Assembly: GCA_030035585.1 (NCBI GenBank)
Contig: CM057474.1
Span: 5,130,001 to 5,194,000, forward strand
Reading direction: 5' to 3'
DNA: 64,000 nucleotides
Source of the DNA: Dugong dugon
Lineage: Eukaryota; Chordata; Mammalia; Sirenia; Dugongidae
Shown here one piece after another: positions 1 to 11,044 of this stretch. A model generated the notes under the pieces. It was not told the DNA's origin and made no database searches. It was given only the letters and a program-made list of their open reading frames with translations. Position numbers and translations under genes: made by a program. Numbering within the stretch: position 1 is the first letter of the stretch; each line of letters begins with the position of its first letter.

Positions 1-711
1 ATTTAAGATCTATTTGAGAACAAAACAGGCAAGGGAAATACTTGATCTTGATATAAAGTACAAAGTACATGACCAAAGAGAGCTCATTAAAATCAGAAAA
101 ATGTGAAATTGTATGGTAGGCCTCTGCCTAACTCTACTCCTGCAGTAGTCTGCTTACTTTAAAATTAAAATACTACAAAAGTACTCCTTTCTTCCCTGGT
201 ACCATCCAAACATCATCCATTTCTTTCTCTCTGGTTTGACCTCTGTCCAGCGGCCTCCACACCAAAACCTCATTCTCGTCCAGCTTATCCATGACTTCCA
301 CCTATGGACCCCGGCAGGCATGACCTTTTACTAAGCCTGCCCATAATTTCCTGTGTAACGTCTAGTTCATTGTGGAAACTTTCCTTCATCTTCAGGCTTT
401 TCTTCACTCCATCAGTGGAGGCACGGCTTCCTCCAACACATTGATCAATATTGTTTTGTGATTCATGTGAACTCAGAAACGCTCAGCCTGTTCTCTGCCT
501 CTCAATGCCTCTTCCCTTTCAGTTATTTCCTGTCCTCACCTCTCTTGGACCTTGTGTCTGTGCTTCCTGCTCACATTACCCACTTCATACGTTCTGTCTT
601 TCTCCCACTGAATCATTGGTGACTTTAACATCTGTGTTTAACAAGAGATGCTACATCAGAGTTCCTTATTCTACACACCATCAGTGACTTTTAACTCCCA
701 CTCCCTAATAA
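1..711. other. Unclassified pyrimidine-rich DNA
   Basis: I see no gene here. From about 180 the plus strand is rich in C and T, as in decayed L2-type 3' ends, but I cannot match it to a family. The longest open frame (451-687, 78 codons) has no recognisable domain and is probably chance. Confidence 0.5.
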
Positions 712-875
712 ACCAAAAACCAAACCGTTGCTATCAAGTCAGTTCTGACTCACGGCAACCCTGTAAGACAGAGTAGAACTACCCTATAGGGTTTCCAAGG
801 AGCTGCTGGTGGATTCAAACTGCCGACCTTTTGGTTAGCAGCTGAGTGCTTAACCACTGTGCCACCAGGGCTCCT
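712..875 (-). mobile_element. AfroSINE (short form)
   Basis: A complete SINE on the minus strand. On the plus strand it runs from an A/C-rich tail (aaaccaaaaacc) through the body with 'gacagagtagaact' to a tRNA-like head ending 'accagggctcc'. The head carries the pol III A/B-box area and the tail resembles the 3' end of the RTE elements in this window. About 164 bp, no internal insert. Confidence 0.85.
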
Positions 876-1079
876 CACTCCCTATTATCAGCCGTCATAG
901 TCTGTATCCTGAATTTTGCTGTTGTTTATAACTCAGCTCCACCTCACAGATAGCTCATTTGTTTTTAACTCTCTTCAATCACAGTCTCCTTACCTGACAC
1001 TTTTTTTTTTTTACATCTGCTGAACCTTATTTTCACCTTTTTCATGAACTTCTCCCTCCTACTGGGCCTCCTTTGGGCA

Positions 1080-1260
1080 GCATGGTGCAATGACAAAAGC
1101 AAGAGACTTCGATTCAGAAGCTTCGAGTCCCCGTCTTCCACCTCCACATGGTAGCTGAATGAACTTAGGTAAGTCATCTAACTTCCTAGGGTCTCAGATT
1201 CCTTTTATGTACAATGGAAATAAAATAAATAACCTATTTCACAAGGTGAAGTAAATTCCC
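1080..1260 (-). repeat. MIR SINE, diverged
   Basis: Reverse-complement MIR core. The 'gactt..gattcagaagc' segment, the 'cttaggtaagtcatctaac' segment and the 'cagattcc..tgtacaatgg' segment occur in MIR order. It is strongly diverged, as expected of this very old tRNA-derived family. Confidence 0.65.
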
Positions 1261-1330
1261 AAAGGACTGAGTTGAAGTCTTACGGCAATTATTACACATA
1301 AATATTGTTTATAGTTTACTGTTATAAGAA

Positions 1331-1500
1331 GGGAGCCCCGGTGGTGCAGTGGTTAAGAGCTCGGCTGCTCACCAAAAGGTTGGCAGTTCAAATCCACCAG
1401 CCGTTCCTTGGAAACCCTATGGGGCAGCTCTTCTCTGTCCCATAGGGTCGCTATGAATTGGAATTGACTTAACAGTAACAGCTTTAGTTTGGGTTATAAG
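1331..1500 (+). mobile_element. AfroSINE (short form)
   Basis: Sense copy. The tRNA-like head starts 'gggagccccggtggtgcag' and is followed by a B-box-like 'agttcaaatcc', the body and a T/G-rich tail. It lies about 460 bp from an antisense copy of the same family, so the two could form a loose inverted repeat. Confidence 0.85.
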
Positions 1501-1675
1501 AAGAAAAGAAATATGTATTCTAAAACAAAGTGTCATAATGACTAGTTTCCACACGTCCAGACATATTGCAACTCTAAGATGATGGCCTGTTTGCGGGCAT
1601 ATGAACCAGTTCTAGGAGTCTGTACCCATACTGGCCTGGCCAGAGTCTACTGCCTATACAGGTATATAATATAAC

Positions 1676-1740
1676 ATAACATCATAACATACATAGCACA
1701 GCACAGCATAGCAGAACACAACAGCATAACATAGTGTTGT
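1676..1740 (+). repeat. Degenerate (AACAT/AGCAC)n simple repeat
   Basis: A run of related 5-mers such as 'acataacatcataacatac' and 'cacagcacagcatagcag'. It directly precedes the start of an LTR at about 1735. Confidence 0.7.
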
Positions 1741-2695
1741 GATGCAGTGAATCACTTTTATATGGCCTTTCCAGCAATAGTCTTATAACTTCCACAAAAT
1801 GATTGGCTGGGACTGTGCAAATCGAGTAATTTATGAACCACCAAAGGGAGCAGTCAGTTGACCACGCAAACTGAGTGACTTACAGTTCAAGAGGAGTTTG
1901 ATCAGTTCATGGCCCTGGTGGGAGGGCCAGGCCTTGAAATTGACAAGAAATTTCCTTACATGAGGACCAAACACACAGAGGTTTGGGAGGCTTCTCTACC
2001 ATCAAGAAGAAGAGTCTGGGACGAAGCTTGTCCTTTGGACCAAGGACCAAGAGTCCCTGTGCTGAGAACCTCCTAGACCCAGAAGAAAGAGGGGATACTG
2101 AAGACCACTTGAGATAGTGAGAGACAGTGGTGATGGGCCTCCCAGTCCACGGAGCAAGAGCTGAGCACCTTCTGGCAGGAGGCTGGTGGGCAGAGCTAAA
2201 AGAATTGTAACACTTGCCAGTGCAGTGCAGAGGCCTGAGTGTGCCCTGTGTAGCAGTTGCTTCAGAGGATCCTGTGCCAGGATCTTCCTACAACAGGGTG
2301 GAGTCTCATGCCTTTGGGCAGGAGGCTTGCCAGTGGAACTAAAAGACCTGTAACACTTGCTTGACCTGAGGTGCCTTGTGTAGGGGTTGCACACATTCCC
2401 ACCAGGGGATTGGGGGCCACAGTAGAGTGGCAGCAAGAGGGCCTGGCAGGCTCAAGTAGTGTGGCAGGAGCTGGTGACAGAGACTTAGAGGGACCCAGCC
2501 ACTGAGGTTCTGCAGATCCTGCACAGGGCTCTTCCCACTGGCAAGGCAAGGCCCCGGCAAGGCACAACAGCAGAGCAGAAGCCCAAGCAATGTAGTGGTG
2601 GCCAGAGGCAGCAGTGACTTGAATATAGCATCTGACCTGGACCACTGCTTGCCTGCCCAGTGACAGAAGAATGGACATGGGTAATTTGGGGAACG
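1735..2695 (+). mobile_element. ERV LTR, same family as the one at 23.5-24.6 kb
   Basis: Begins with TG and shares ordered blocks with the antisense LTR ending at 24640: 'agtcttataactt' with 'gactgtgcaaat' near the start, then 'gcctcccagtccac' with 'ggcaggaggct', then 'tgtaacacttgc'. The last module occurs twice, at about 2208 and 2350, because a segment of about 150 bp is repeated in diverged form. The 3' boundary is uncertain and no retroviral gene is seen beside it. The 70-145-codon frames inside are chance frames. Confidence 0.65.
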
Positions 2696-2958
2696 ATCAG
2701 TGATTCCCTTTTGGGAACCCGTTGTTATTGTTTAATGTTTGTTTTCTATAAATAATGGTAACGGCTTTCCCTTTGCCAACGCCGTAAGCGTCCCGTGTAT
2801 TCAGCTCCATTCAGATGAACGAAGCACCCGTGGAATGGTTGACGCCAGTGCGTGTGTCTCATTCCTAGCAGTCTTACGGCTGTCTGGAAGTTTGAGGCAC
2901 AGCCTGTCTGCATCTGCAAAGCAGATAGACAGACATGTACGTACAAATACAATATAGT
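2696..2958. other. Unclassified segment with retained CpGs
   Basis: A block of about 220 bp keeps several CpG dinucleotides (for example 'caacgccgtaagcgtcccg') in a CpG-poor window and has no stop codon in one frame on each strand (2739-2957 plus, 2746-2952 minus). I recognise no protein or repeat family. Confidence 0.35.
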
Positions 2959-2959
2959 A

Positions 2960-4320
2960 TGTTGTTGTTAGGTGCCATTGAGTCGGCTTCGACTCATAGC
3001 AACCCCGTGCTCAAAACATTGCTTAGTACTGCGCCATCCTCACAGTCATTGTTATGCTCGAGTCCATTGTTGAAATCCTTGACAACATCATATTTTCTCC
3101 AATTATCATGACATTGCTTATTGGTCCAGTTGTGAGGCTTTCTGTTTTCTTTATGATAAGGTGTAATCCATACTGAAGGCTGTAGTCTTTGATCTTCCTC
3201 AGTAAGTCCTCTTCACTTTCAGCAAGCAAGGTTGCATCATCTGCATAATGCAGGTTGTGAAAGAGTCTTCCTCCAATCCTGATGCCCCATTCTTCTTCAT
3301 ACAGTCCAGCTTCTTGGATTATTTGCTCAGCATACAAATTGAATAAGTATGGTGAAAGGTTACAGTCTTGACCCACACCTTTCCTGACTTTAAACCACAA
3401 AGTATCCCCTTGTTCTGTTCAAATGATTGCTTCATGGACTATGAACAGGTTCATGAGCACAATTAAGTGTTCTGAAATTCCCATTCTTTGCAATTTTATC
3501 CGTAATTTTTTATTAGCCACACAGTCAAATGCCTTTGCGTAGTCAATAAAACACAAGTAAACATCTTTCTGGTATTCTCTGCTTTCAGCCATGATTCACC
3601 TGACATCAGCCATGATATCCCTGGTTCCATGTCCTCTTCTGAATCTGTCTTGAATTTCTGGCAGTTCCCTGCTGATGTATTGCTGAAACTGTTTTTGAAT
3701 TATCTTCAGCAAAATTTTACCTGTGTGTGATATTAATGATATTGTTTGATAATTTCCGCATTCTGTTGGATCACTTTTCTTTGGAATGGGCACAAATATG
3801 GATCTCTTCCAGTCAGTTGGCCAGGTAGCTGTCTTCCAAATTTCTTAGCATAGACGAGTGAGCACCTGCAGCGCTGCATCCATTTGTTGAAACATCTCAG
3901 CTGGTACTCTGTCAATTTCTGGAGACTTGTTTTTGCCAATGCCTTCAGTGAAGCTTGGACTTCTTCCTTCAATACCATCGTTTCTTGATCATATTCTACC
4001 TCCTGAAATGGTTGCACGTTAACCAGTTCTTTCTGGTACAGTGACTCTGGGTATTCCTTCCACCTTCTTTAATTTTTCCTGCATCATTCAGTATTTTCCC
4101 CGTAGAATCCTTCAATATTGCAACTAGAAGCTTGAATTTTTTCTTCAGTTCTTTCAGCTTGAGAAACGCCAAGCGTGTTCTTCCCTTTTGGTTTTCTAAC
4201 TCCAGGTCTTTGCATATTTTATTATAATACTTTGCCTTCTCAAATCGCCCTTTCAAATCTTTTGTTCAGCTCTTTCACTTTATCATCTGCCGCCTGACCT
4301 ACAGATTTTGGATTCACCAG
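2960..4320 (-). mobile_element. BovB/RTE-type LINE, internally deleted
   Basis: Antisense RTE. The 3' end lies at about 2960, where the plus strand reads 'gttgttgttaggtgccattg', next to a tail-like segment. The sequence then jumps at about 3060-3110 straight into the reverse transcriptase, so the C-terminal coding part seen in other copies (for example 9100-9450) is missing. The element ends near 4320, where an LTR begins. Confidence 0.8.
3023..4256 (-). pseudogene. RTE reverse transcriptase remains
   Basis: Fragments of one RTE polyprotein lie in order on the minus strand: 3996-4256 (linker upstream of RT), 3733-4017, 3596-3793 (start of the RT domain, with CGNYQTISLISH) and 3023-3400 (palm, with LSPYLFNLYAEQII and HYADDATLLA). 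The YADD catalytic box is intact here. The fragments are in different frames with stops between them, so no enzyme can be made. Confidence 0.8.
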
Positions 4321-4546
4321 CTCCCATAGCCCCATGAGCCTGCCATCTGACCTGGAGATTTTGGGTTCGTCAGCCCCTGCTACCACATGAGTCAGAGAAG
4401 CCTTCAGCCTGTTGCTAACCCATGGATTTGGGGCTTGCAGTCTCCAGAGTTGCCTGAGCCATTTCCTTGAAATAAATATCTCTCTGTATATTTATATATA
4501 CGCTTCACTGGTTTTGCTCCTCTCAGAACCCAGCCTAACACAGTGG
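4310..4546 (+). mobile_element. 3' part of an ERVL (MLT2-like) LTR
   Basis: Matches the last 240 bp of the longer LTR ending at 31102. Shared blocks are a 'gattttgg..tt..ccagc' region, 'gttgcctgagccatttcctt', a TATA-rich run and 'actggttttgct' near the end. The 5' part is absent. It abuts the 5' side of the antisense RTE copy. Confidence 0.65.
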
Positions 4547-5345
4547 CTACACAAAAATCCTTTAACAAGTGGCAACAAAGGTGCCAGGGAGGCGAACTCA
4601 GCTGCCAGGTGTCCAAGTAAAACAATGAGCCACAATGAAAGTGACAGTCAAGCCTTTAATCACTTACTGCAGTGGTACAAGGAAGAGGTGGAACCAGAAC
4701 GACGCTGGGTTCTCCCTTGTTCCATATTTTCCCATGAACGGCATGCGGGCAAGGGTCAGGTGTATCAGTGCAGACTTGGGGACCGGCGCACTGCTGAGGG
4801 AGTCCCAAACAAAAGGCTCCTGCAGTTTTGTAGACCTTGGGATGGGGATGGAGGGGCAGGGGGAAGGGCTATGGTGGAAAAGTACTGATTACTGAGTCAG
4901 AGTGGAGAAAAGTGTCTTAAAGGGTTCTTCTGCCTTCCCTCTGATAGGGAGGCTTTAGCAGAGGCTCCTGAGAGAAGCCATTGCTAAGGCCCCCCACAAA
5001 GAGTCCTCGCCTGAGCTGGGAGTGCAGATATGTGAAAGAGCAGGGCTGGTGGGTGGGGGGGCGTGTGCTGAGTCCTTGGCTGACTCCTTCCAGAGACTGC
5101 ACTGCGTTGGCTGTGCACCCAGTCTGGTTGTGTTTAAAAAACATACATAGGTTTTTAACCAGAAGCCAGACTCCTTAAAAGGGTTATTGGACAAGAGCTG
5201 GCAAGAAAAGGGACAGTTAGAGATGGAAAACTTATAGGTACTGTATGTCAGACCAGACGTGAGGTAGCGTTGTTGGGATCTTTTGCCCTTGCCCAGGATT
5301 GCTGGTCCCTGGCAGAGCATCCAGGTTTATTCCCCAGAAAGAGTG
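4547..5345. other. Unclassified GC-richer segment
   Basis: About 800 bp of moderately GC-rich, G-rich sequence with no stable protein match. Several 65-158-codon frames overlap on both strands, which suggests low stop density rather than coding. The placement after an LTR 3' end would suit retroviral internal or LTR sequence, but I see no gag, pro or pol motif. Confidence 0.35.
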
Positions 5346-6380
5346 ATCGTTTTGTGTTGATTTGTGCTTAGAAGATCCCTTTCTTATCTATGTCCTCATC
5401 CTTGGGCTGCTGGAATAATAAAAGGACCAATTTCTTGTTCTTCTGCCTCCTTTTCCTTCAAAAAGTAGGTATGAGCTTTCTATTTCTCTCTGCTTACAGG
5501 GCATTAATCTAGAACTGGCAGTTTACATGTTACACATGAATCTCGGACAGCACTTCCATCACCTGGTTAATCTCTCAAGGCAAAGTTTTATCATACGGTA
5601 TCACCTTCCAGAGATTTTGTAAATTGAGATTTGGTAAAGACGGCATCGTAAAATCTGCCATATAAATCAAATGGCAATACCCAAGATATAACTTACTGAA
5701 ATTATTTTTTAATGAAGAAACTATGGTTGAATAAGAATAACTGTAATAAGATGATAGCTAGTATGTGGATACTAACTGATACCTAAAATCTTTTGGATAT
5801 TAATAAATCCTCAGGGCTTAATTAAAAAAAAAAAAAGCTATTAGAATAAAATAAAGGCTGAGCTGCTACTGCCCCTTTAGAAGGATTTTAAGATGACCGC
5901 TCCAAAGTGGCACTGTGTTTCTAAGGTATATGCTAAAGAAATACTGGAATGGGGTTTGGGATAGGGTGAAAGGGAAAGAAGAGACCCAAGTCCTCATTTT
6001 GGGTGAGTGGAGTAAGACTACAAGAATAAAGTAAAAAGTTTAGAACCTAACTAGTTAAATACTTCACTTGACAAAAAAAGAACTTCCTTAATTTTGATTT
6101 TCTCCACGAGGAAATAGGAAGAAAGAACAGGTAGTTTAAATACTCCTACCGCTAAACAACCAGCTAAGCTTACCGTGCAGCCTTTGCATTACAGAAGTGC
6201 TTTAAATGTGAACTAAATCAAGTGATATTAGCAATGCCACCTAGTAGAAGTCTTTAGAGAAACTGTTTTACTAAATGGACAATAATGACTTGTATTTTAA
6301 TAGGCAATTTTTGTGTAAATGGTACTTTTAGAAACTCTGATTTATATTGTCTTGCACTATTGTATGCTATGAATCTGTAT
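5346..6380. other. No recognisable feature
   Basis: AT-rich single-copy-like DNA with a short A-tract at about 5823. I see no gene, repeat family or RNA. Confidence 0.5.
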
Positions 6381-6544
6381 AAAAACCAAACCCATTGCCG
6401 TTGAGTCCATTTCGACTCCTTGCTACCCTATAGGACAGAGTAGAACTGCCCCATAGAGTTTCCAAGGAGCGCCTGGTGGATTTGAACTGCCAACCTTTTG
6501 GTTAGCAGCCGCAGCACTTCATCACTATGCCACCAGGGTTTCTT
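6381..6544 (-). mobile_element. AfroSINE (short form)
   Basis: Antisense copy with the tail side at the left (aaaaaccaaaccc), the 'ggacagagtagaactgccc' body and the head ending 'gccaccagggttt'. Full length. Confidence 0.85.
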
Positions 6545-6597
6545 GAATCTGTATACTCCAGTAGATATTGAATAAAAGTATACTTTCTTAGGGTAAT

Positions 6598-7026
6598 TGT
6601 CATAGTTACCTTGTGCTGTTGTAACAGAAATCACGCAAGTGGCCGGCTTTAAAGAACAGGAATTTATTTTCGCACAGATCAGGAGGCTGGAAGTCTGAAT
6701 TCAGGGCGTGGCTCTAGAGAAAGCTTCTTCCTTGTCTCTTTCAGCTTCTAGCAGCTGCCAGCAATCTTTGAGATTCCTGGGCTTGTAGATGTACTTCTCC
6801 TTCATCTGTCTCTCTCTTCCCCTGTGTGTGTCTTTGCCTATTCTGCTCTTTCTCTAACTCAGAAGTGATTAGATTTAGGACTTATATAAAGAACATAACA
6901 AAATAAATTAACATTAACTTCATTAACATAATAAAAGAAACCTATTTTCAAACAGGGTCATATTTACAGGTAGAAGTGTTAGGATTTTAACACATATTTT
7001 TATGGGGCACAGTTCAATCCATGATA
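6598..7026 (-). mobile_element. MaLR-like solo LTR
   Basis: Antisense LTR. The plus strand starts TGTCATAG and ends near 'cacagttcaatccatgata', the diverged counterpart of TGTCTTAG...CCATGACA in sister copies at 8063, 10523, 18461 and 57648. It has the 'aatttatttt' poly(A)-signal region read in reverse. No target duplication can be seen, probably because of divergence and the SINE fragment that follows. Confidence 0.7.
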
Positions 7027-7027
7027 A

Positions 7028-7081
7028 ACCCGAAAAGCCCGTTGCTGTCAAGTTGATTCCAGCTCACAGTGACTCTATAGT
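7028..7081 (-). mobile_element. AfroSINE tail fragment
   Basis: About 54 bp of SINE tail ('cccgttgctgtcaagttgat') lies directly against the LTR end. The head and body are missing. Confidence 0.6.
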
Positions 7082-7211
7082 AATTAAAATATTTATTGAC
7101 AGTTTTTACTTAGCATTCTTTTTAGTCAACAAGTTTACAAGGAGTAATAGCTTTGTGCTGGATTCTTTGGAGATGTAAGATAAGTATAATACCCTTGTAA
7201 GTGAGTCGAAG

Positions 7212-7350
7212 GATTTTTTTTTATAGCTTTATTGTGGTACAATTGACGTAAAACAGACTGAATTTCTTTAAAGTTTTAAATTTTGTAAGTTTTTACATAA
7301 GCATATGCCTGTGAAGCTATTGCCACAGTCAATATACATCCACTTCTCAC
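7212..7350 (-). mobile_element. L1M 3'-UTR fragment
   Basis: Antisense L1M-type 3' sequence: a T-run, 'tagctttattgtggtacaat', then 'cctgtgaagctattgccaca'. It is cut off where the RTE begins near 7360. Confidence 0.6.
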
Positions 7351-7365
7351 TCACTGACTTGGTCA

Positions 7366-9520
7366 GGTACCTGGATATAGAAAACCGAAAGGGAGGAACA
7401 CACTCGGCATGCCACAGGCTGAAAGAACCAAGGAAAAACTTCAAGCCTGGAGTTGCAGTATTGAAGGGTTCTACAGGGCAAACATTAACTGACGCAGGAA
7501 GCATCGAAAGAGGGTGGAAGGAATACACAGAGTCACTGTATCAAAAACAATGGGTCAAAGTTCAGCCATTTCAGGAGGTAGCATATGATCGAGAATTGAT
7601 GGTACAGAAGGAAGAAATCCAAGCTGCACTGAAGGCACTGACAAAACAAGGCTCCAGGGATTGACGGAAGACCAGCTGAGATGTTTCAACAAACAGATGC
7701 AGCACTGGAAATGCCCACTCATCTATGCCAAGAAATTTGGAAGACAGCTATCTGGCCAACTGACTGGAAGAGATCTGTATTTATGCCTATTCCCAAGAAA
7801 GGTGATCTAACCGAATGCGGAAATTATCAAACAATATCATTAATATCACACGCAGGTAAAATTTTGCTAGAGATCATTCAAAAGCATCTGCAGCAGTATA
7901 TCGACAGGGAACTGCCAGAAATTCAAGCTGAATTCAGAAGAGGACGTGGAACCAGGGATATCGTTGCTGATGTCAGATGGATCATGGCTGAAAGCAGAGA
8001 GTACCAGAAAGATGTTTACTTGTGTTTTATTGACTATGCAAAGGCATTCGACTGTGTAGATCTGTCTTAGTCATCTAGTGCTGCTATAACAGAAATACCA
8101 CAAGTGGATGGCTTTAACAAAGAGAAATGTATTTCTTCCCAGTAAAGTCGGCTCAAAGTCCAAATGCAGGGCGTCAGCTCCAGGGGAAGGCTTTCTCTGT
8201 CGGCCTTCTCATCAATCCTCCCCGGACTAGGTGCTTCTCCGCGCAGGGACCCCGGGTCCAAAGGAAACATTCTGTTCCTGGCACTGCTTTCTTGGTGGTA
8301 TGAGGTCCGCCATCTCTGCTTGCTTCTCTTTCGTTTTTATCTCTTGAGAGATAAAAGGTGGTGCAGGCCACACTCCAGGGAAACTCCCTTTACGTTGGAT
8401 CAGGGATGTGACCTGGATGAAGGTGGTGTTACAATCCCACCCTAATCCTCGTTAACATAAAATTGCAATCACAAAATGGAGGACAACCACAAAATATTGG
8501 GAATCATGGCCTAACCAAGTTGACATATATTTATGGAGGACACAATTCAATCCATGACAGGATCATAACAAATTAGGGATAATGCTGTGAAGAATAGGAA
8601 TTCCAGAACACTTCATTGTGCTCATGAGGAACCTGTACATAGATCAAGAGGCAGTCGTTCAAACAGAACAAGGGGATACTGAGTGGTTTAAAGTCAGGAA
8701 AGGTGTGTGTCAGGGTTGTATCCTTTCACCATGCTTATTCAATCTGTACGCTGAGCAAATAGTCCGAGAAGCTGGACTATATGAAGAAGAACGGGGCATC
8801 AGGATTGGAGGAAGACTCATTAACAACCTGCGATATGCAGAGGACACAACCTTGCTTGCTGCAAGTAAAGAGGACTTGAAGCACTTACTGATGAAGATCA
8901 AAGACCACACCCTTCAGTGTGGGTTACACCACAGCATAAAGAAAACAAAAATCCTCACAAATGGACCCATAAGTAACATTGTGATAAACGGAGAAAAGAT
9001 TGAAGTTGTTAAGACTTTCCTTTTACTTGGATCCACAATCAACAGCCATGGAAACAGCAGTCAAGAAATCAAACAATGCATTGCACTGGGCAGATGCGCT
9101 GCAAAAGACCTCTTCAAAGTGTTGAAAAGCAAAGATGTCACTTTGAGGATTAACATGCCCCTGACCCAAGTCGTGATATTTTCAATCACTTCACATGCAT
9201 GCAAACGCTGGGCAATTAATAAGGAACACCAAAGAAGAATGGATATTTTTGAATTACGGTGTTGGTGAAGAATATTGAATATCCCACGGACTGCCAGAAG
9301 AAGGAACAAATCTGTCTTGGAAGAAGTACAGCCAGAATGCTCATTAGAAGCGAGGATGGGGAGACTTCGTCTCACGTACTTTGGACATGTTATCAGGAGG
9401 GACCAATCCCCGGAGAAGGACATCATGCTTGGTGAAGTAGAAGATCAGTGAAAAAGGGGAAGACCCTCAATAAGATGGATTGACACAGCACCTGCAACAA
9501 CGGGCTTAAGCATAACAATG
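7366..9520 (+). pseudogene. RTE reverse transcriptase, broken
   Basis: Coding remains sit in three frames: 7366-7664, 7681-8062, and after the LTR 8570-9268. RT palm motifs visible are FIDYAKAFDCVD just before the LTR (motif A), GCILSPCLFNLYAEQIV, and RYAEDTTLLA, where the catalytic YADD box reads YAED. Frame shifts, the LTR and the altered box all say it is dead. The C-terminal block at 9268-9450 is split by further stops. Confidence 0.8.
8063..8559 (-). mobile_element. MaLR-like solo LTR inside the RTE
   Basis: Plus-strand ends are TGTCTTAG and CCATGACA, so the LTR has TG...CA termini. It is flanked by 5-bp sequences AGATC (8058-8062) and GGATC (8560-8564), a target duplication with one mismatch; 5 bp fits the ERVL group. 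It splits the RTE coding region just after motif A. No internal retroviral genes remain. Confidence 0.85.
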
Positions 9521-9617
9521 ATTGCGAGGATGGCGTAGGACTGGGCAGTGTTTCGTTCTGTTGTATGTGGGGTGGCTATGAGTTGGAACCGATTCGACAG
9601 AACCTAACAACAAAAAC

Positions 9618-10146
9618 ATCCTGCCCCCTGACTTCCTGAGGAGGGAGTGGGAGGTGGTAGCTCAGATTCGTACCTTTTTAACCTTGCTAACAAACATCAG
9701 GACTCAGTGGGGGTGGTGGTTTGTTCTGAAGCTTGAAGATGCCAGCAGGGAGAGGAACGGTAAACCATGGCTACGTGGCTTGTCCAAAGGACGCGCTCCT
9801 CACATAGCCGTATTTAAATCCTATTATTGTTTTCCTCATTTGTTAGCTGCAGTGCTTTTCTAAAGACAGTCTTTTTCTCATTACTTGTTTGCTACCCACC
9901 CGCTCAGCTCATATTGGAAAGACAGGATAGGTACTTTATTCCCTTTATTTACCAATTTTCAAATTAATTGAGTAGCTTCCTAGAATGTTCTAATTGTGAT
10001 CAGTGATATTTTATTTTTCAAATGAGAATTTAAAAAAAAAAAAAAAAGAATAATTAGGCCATCTGGTCAACTCTGGTCTAACTTTGTAATTCCTATATAA
10101 ATTGTTAGATGATACAAATTGAGATTAAAGAAGGCTTTTAATGGAC
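9618..10146. other. No recognisable feature
   Basis: AT-rich DNA with an A-tract at about 10030. I see no gene or repeat family. Confidence 0.5.
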
Positions 10147-10365
10147 TCAGAGCCCTGGTGGTACAGTGGGTAAGTGCTCAGCTGCTAACCGAAAGGTTGG
10201 CCGTTTGAATTCACTAGCTGCTACACAGGAGAAAGATGAGGCAGTCTGTTTGTGTAAAGATTTACAGCCTTGGAAACCCTATGGGGCAGTTCTACTCTGT
10301 CCTTCAGGGTCACCGTGAGTAGGAATCGACTGGAGGGCAACAGGTTTTGTTTTTGTTTTTTTTTT
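10147..10365 (+). mobile_element. AfroSINE (long form)
   Basis: Sense copy of the longer subfamily. The head 'agagccctggtggtacag' is followed by an extra block of about 45 bp ('ggagaaagatgaggcagtct...agatttacagcc') before the body, and the tail ends in a T-run. The insert separates this subfamily from the short form. Confidence 0.85.
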
Positions 10366-10522
10366 AATGATGGACTCAGGAATAAAATGCATTAAAAAAG
10401 ATGCCACAATGACCTTCTACATCTTGTCACCCATTTAGATGAGAAGCTAAAGCGGTATCTTTCCTTTTGAAAACTTTCAAAATCTCTGTTTTATTTAAGA
10501 TGGCATGACATATCACGAGTAG

Positions 10523-11044
10523 TGTCTTAGTCATCTAGTGCTGCTATAACAGAAACACCACAGGTGGACGGTTTTAACAAAGAGAGAGTCATTCTCACAC
10601 AGTACCATAGGCCAGAAGTCTGAGTTCAGGGTGGCAGCTCCAGGGGAAAGCTTTCTGTCTCTGTCAGCTCTGGGGAAATGTCCTTGTCATCAATCTTCCC
10701 TCGTTGAGGAGCTCCTCAGCCTAGAGACCCCGGGTCTAAAGGACACGCTTTTCTCCTGGCTCTTGTTTCTTGGTGGTATGAAGTCCTCCTCTCTCACTGC
10801 TTGCTTCTCTTTTATATCTCAAAAGAGATTGGCTTAAAACACAATTTAATCTTGTAGATTGAGTCCTGCCTCATTAACATAACTTCCACTAATCCCATTT
10901 CATTAACATCATAGAGGTAGGATTTGCAATACATAGCAAAATCACATCAGATAACAAAATGGTGGACAATCACACAATACTGGGAATCTTGGCCTAGCCA
11001 AACTGATACATATATTTTTGGATGACACGATTCAATCCATGACA
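10523..11044 (-). mobile_element. MaLR-like solo LTR
   Basis: Same family as the LTR at 8063, about 520 bp with TGTCTTAG and CCATGACA ends on the plus strand. Flanks are AGTAG (10518-10522) and ACTAG (11045-11049), a 5-bp target duplication with one mismatch. Includes the 'gaccccgggtctaaaggac' block also found in a different LTR family. Confidence 0.85.

Larger units (their letters stand above)
7360..9617 (+). mobile_element. BovB/RTE-type LINE, interrupted by an LTR
   Basis: Sense, 5'-truncated RTE of about 1.76 kb excluding the LTR at 8063-8559. It runs from the linker upstream of RT, through RT, to the C-terminal block (ELRCW at the end of one frame, then FGHVIRR and EKDIMLG in another). 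The 3' UTR ends with 'ggctatgagttggaaccgat' and an (AAC)n tail. This is the most complete RTE in the window. Confidence 0.85.

Noticed and set aside
1735..2695. Overlapping 83-144-codon frames
   Set aside because: They overlap in several frames of an LTR with low stop density and show no domain.
4412..4895. A 158-codon protein gene
   Set aside because: It begins in an LTR 3' end and extends into unclassified GC-rich DNA, without a domain or splice signals I can support.
8618..9268. A 216-codon reverse transcriptase gene
   Set aside because: It is one frame fragment of an RTE with altered YADD box, upstream frame shifts and an LTR insertion.
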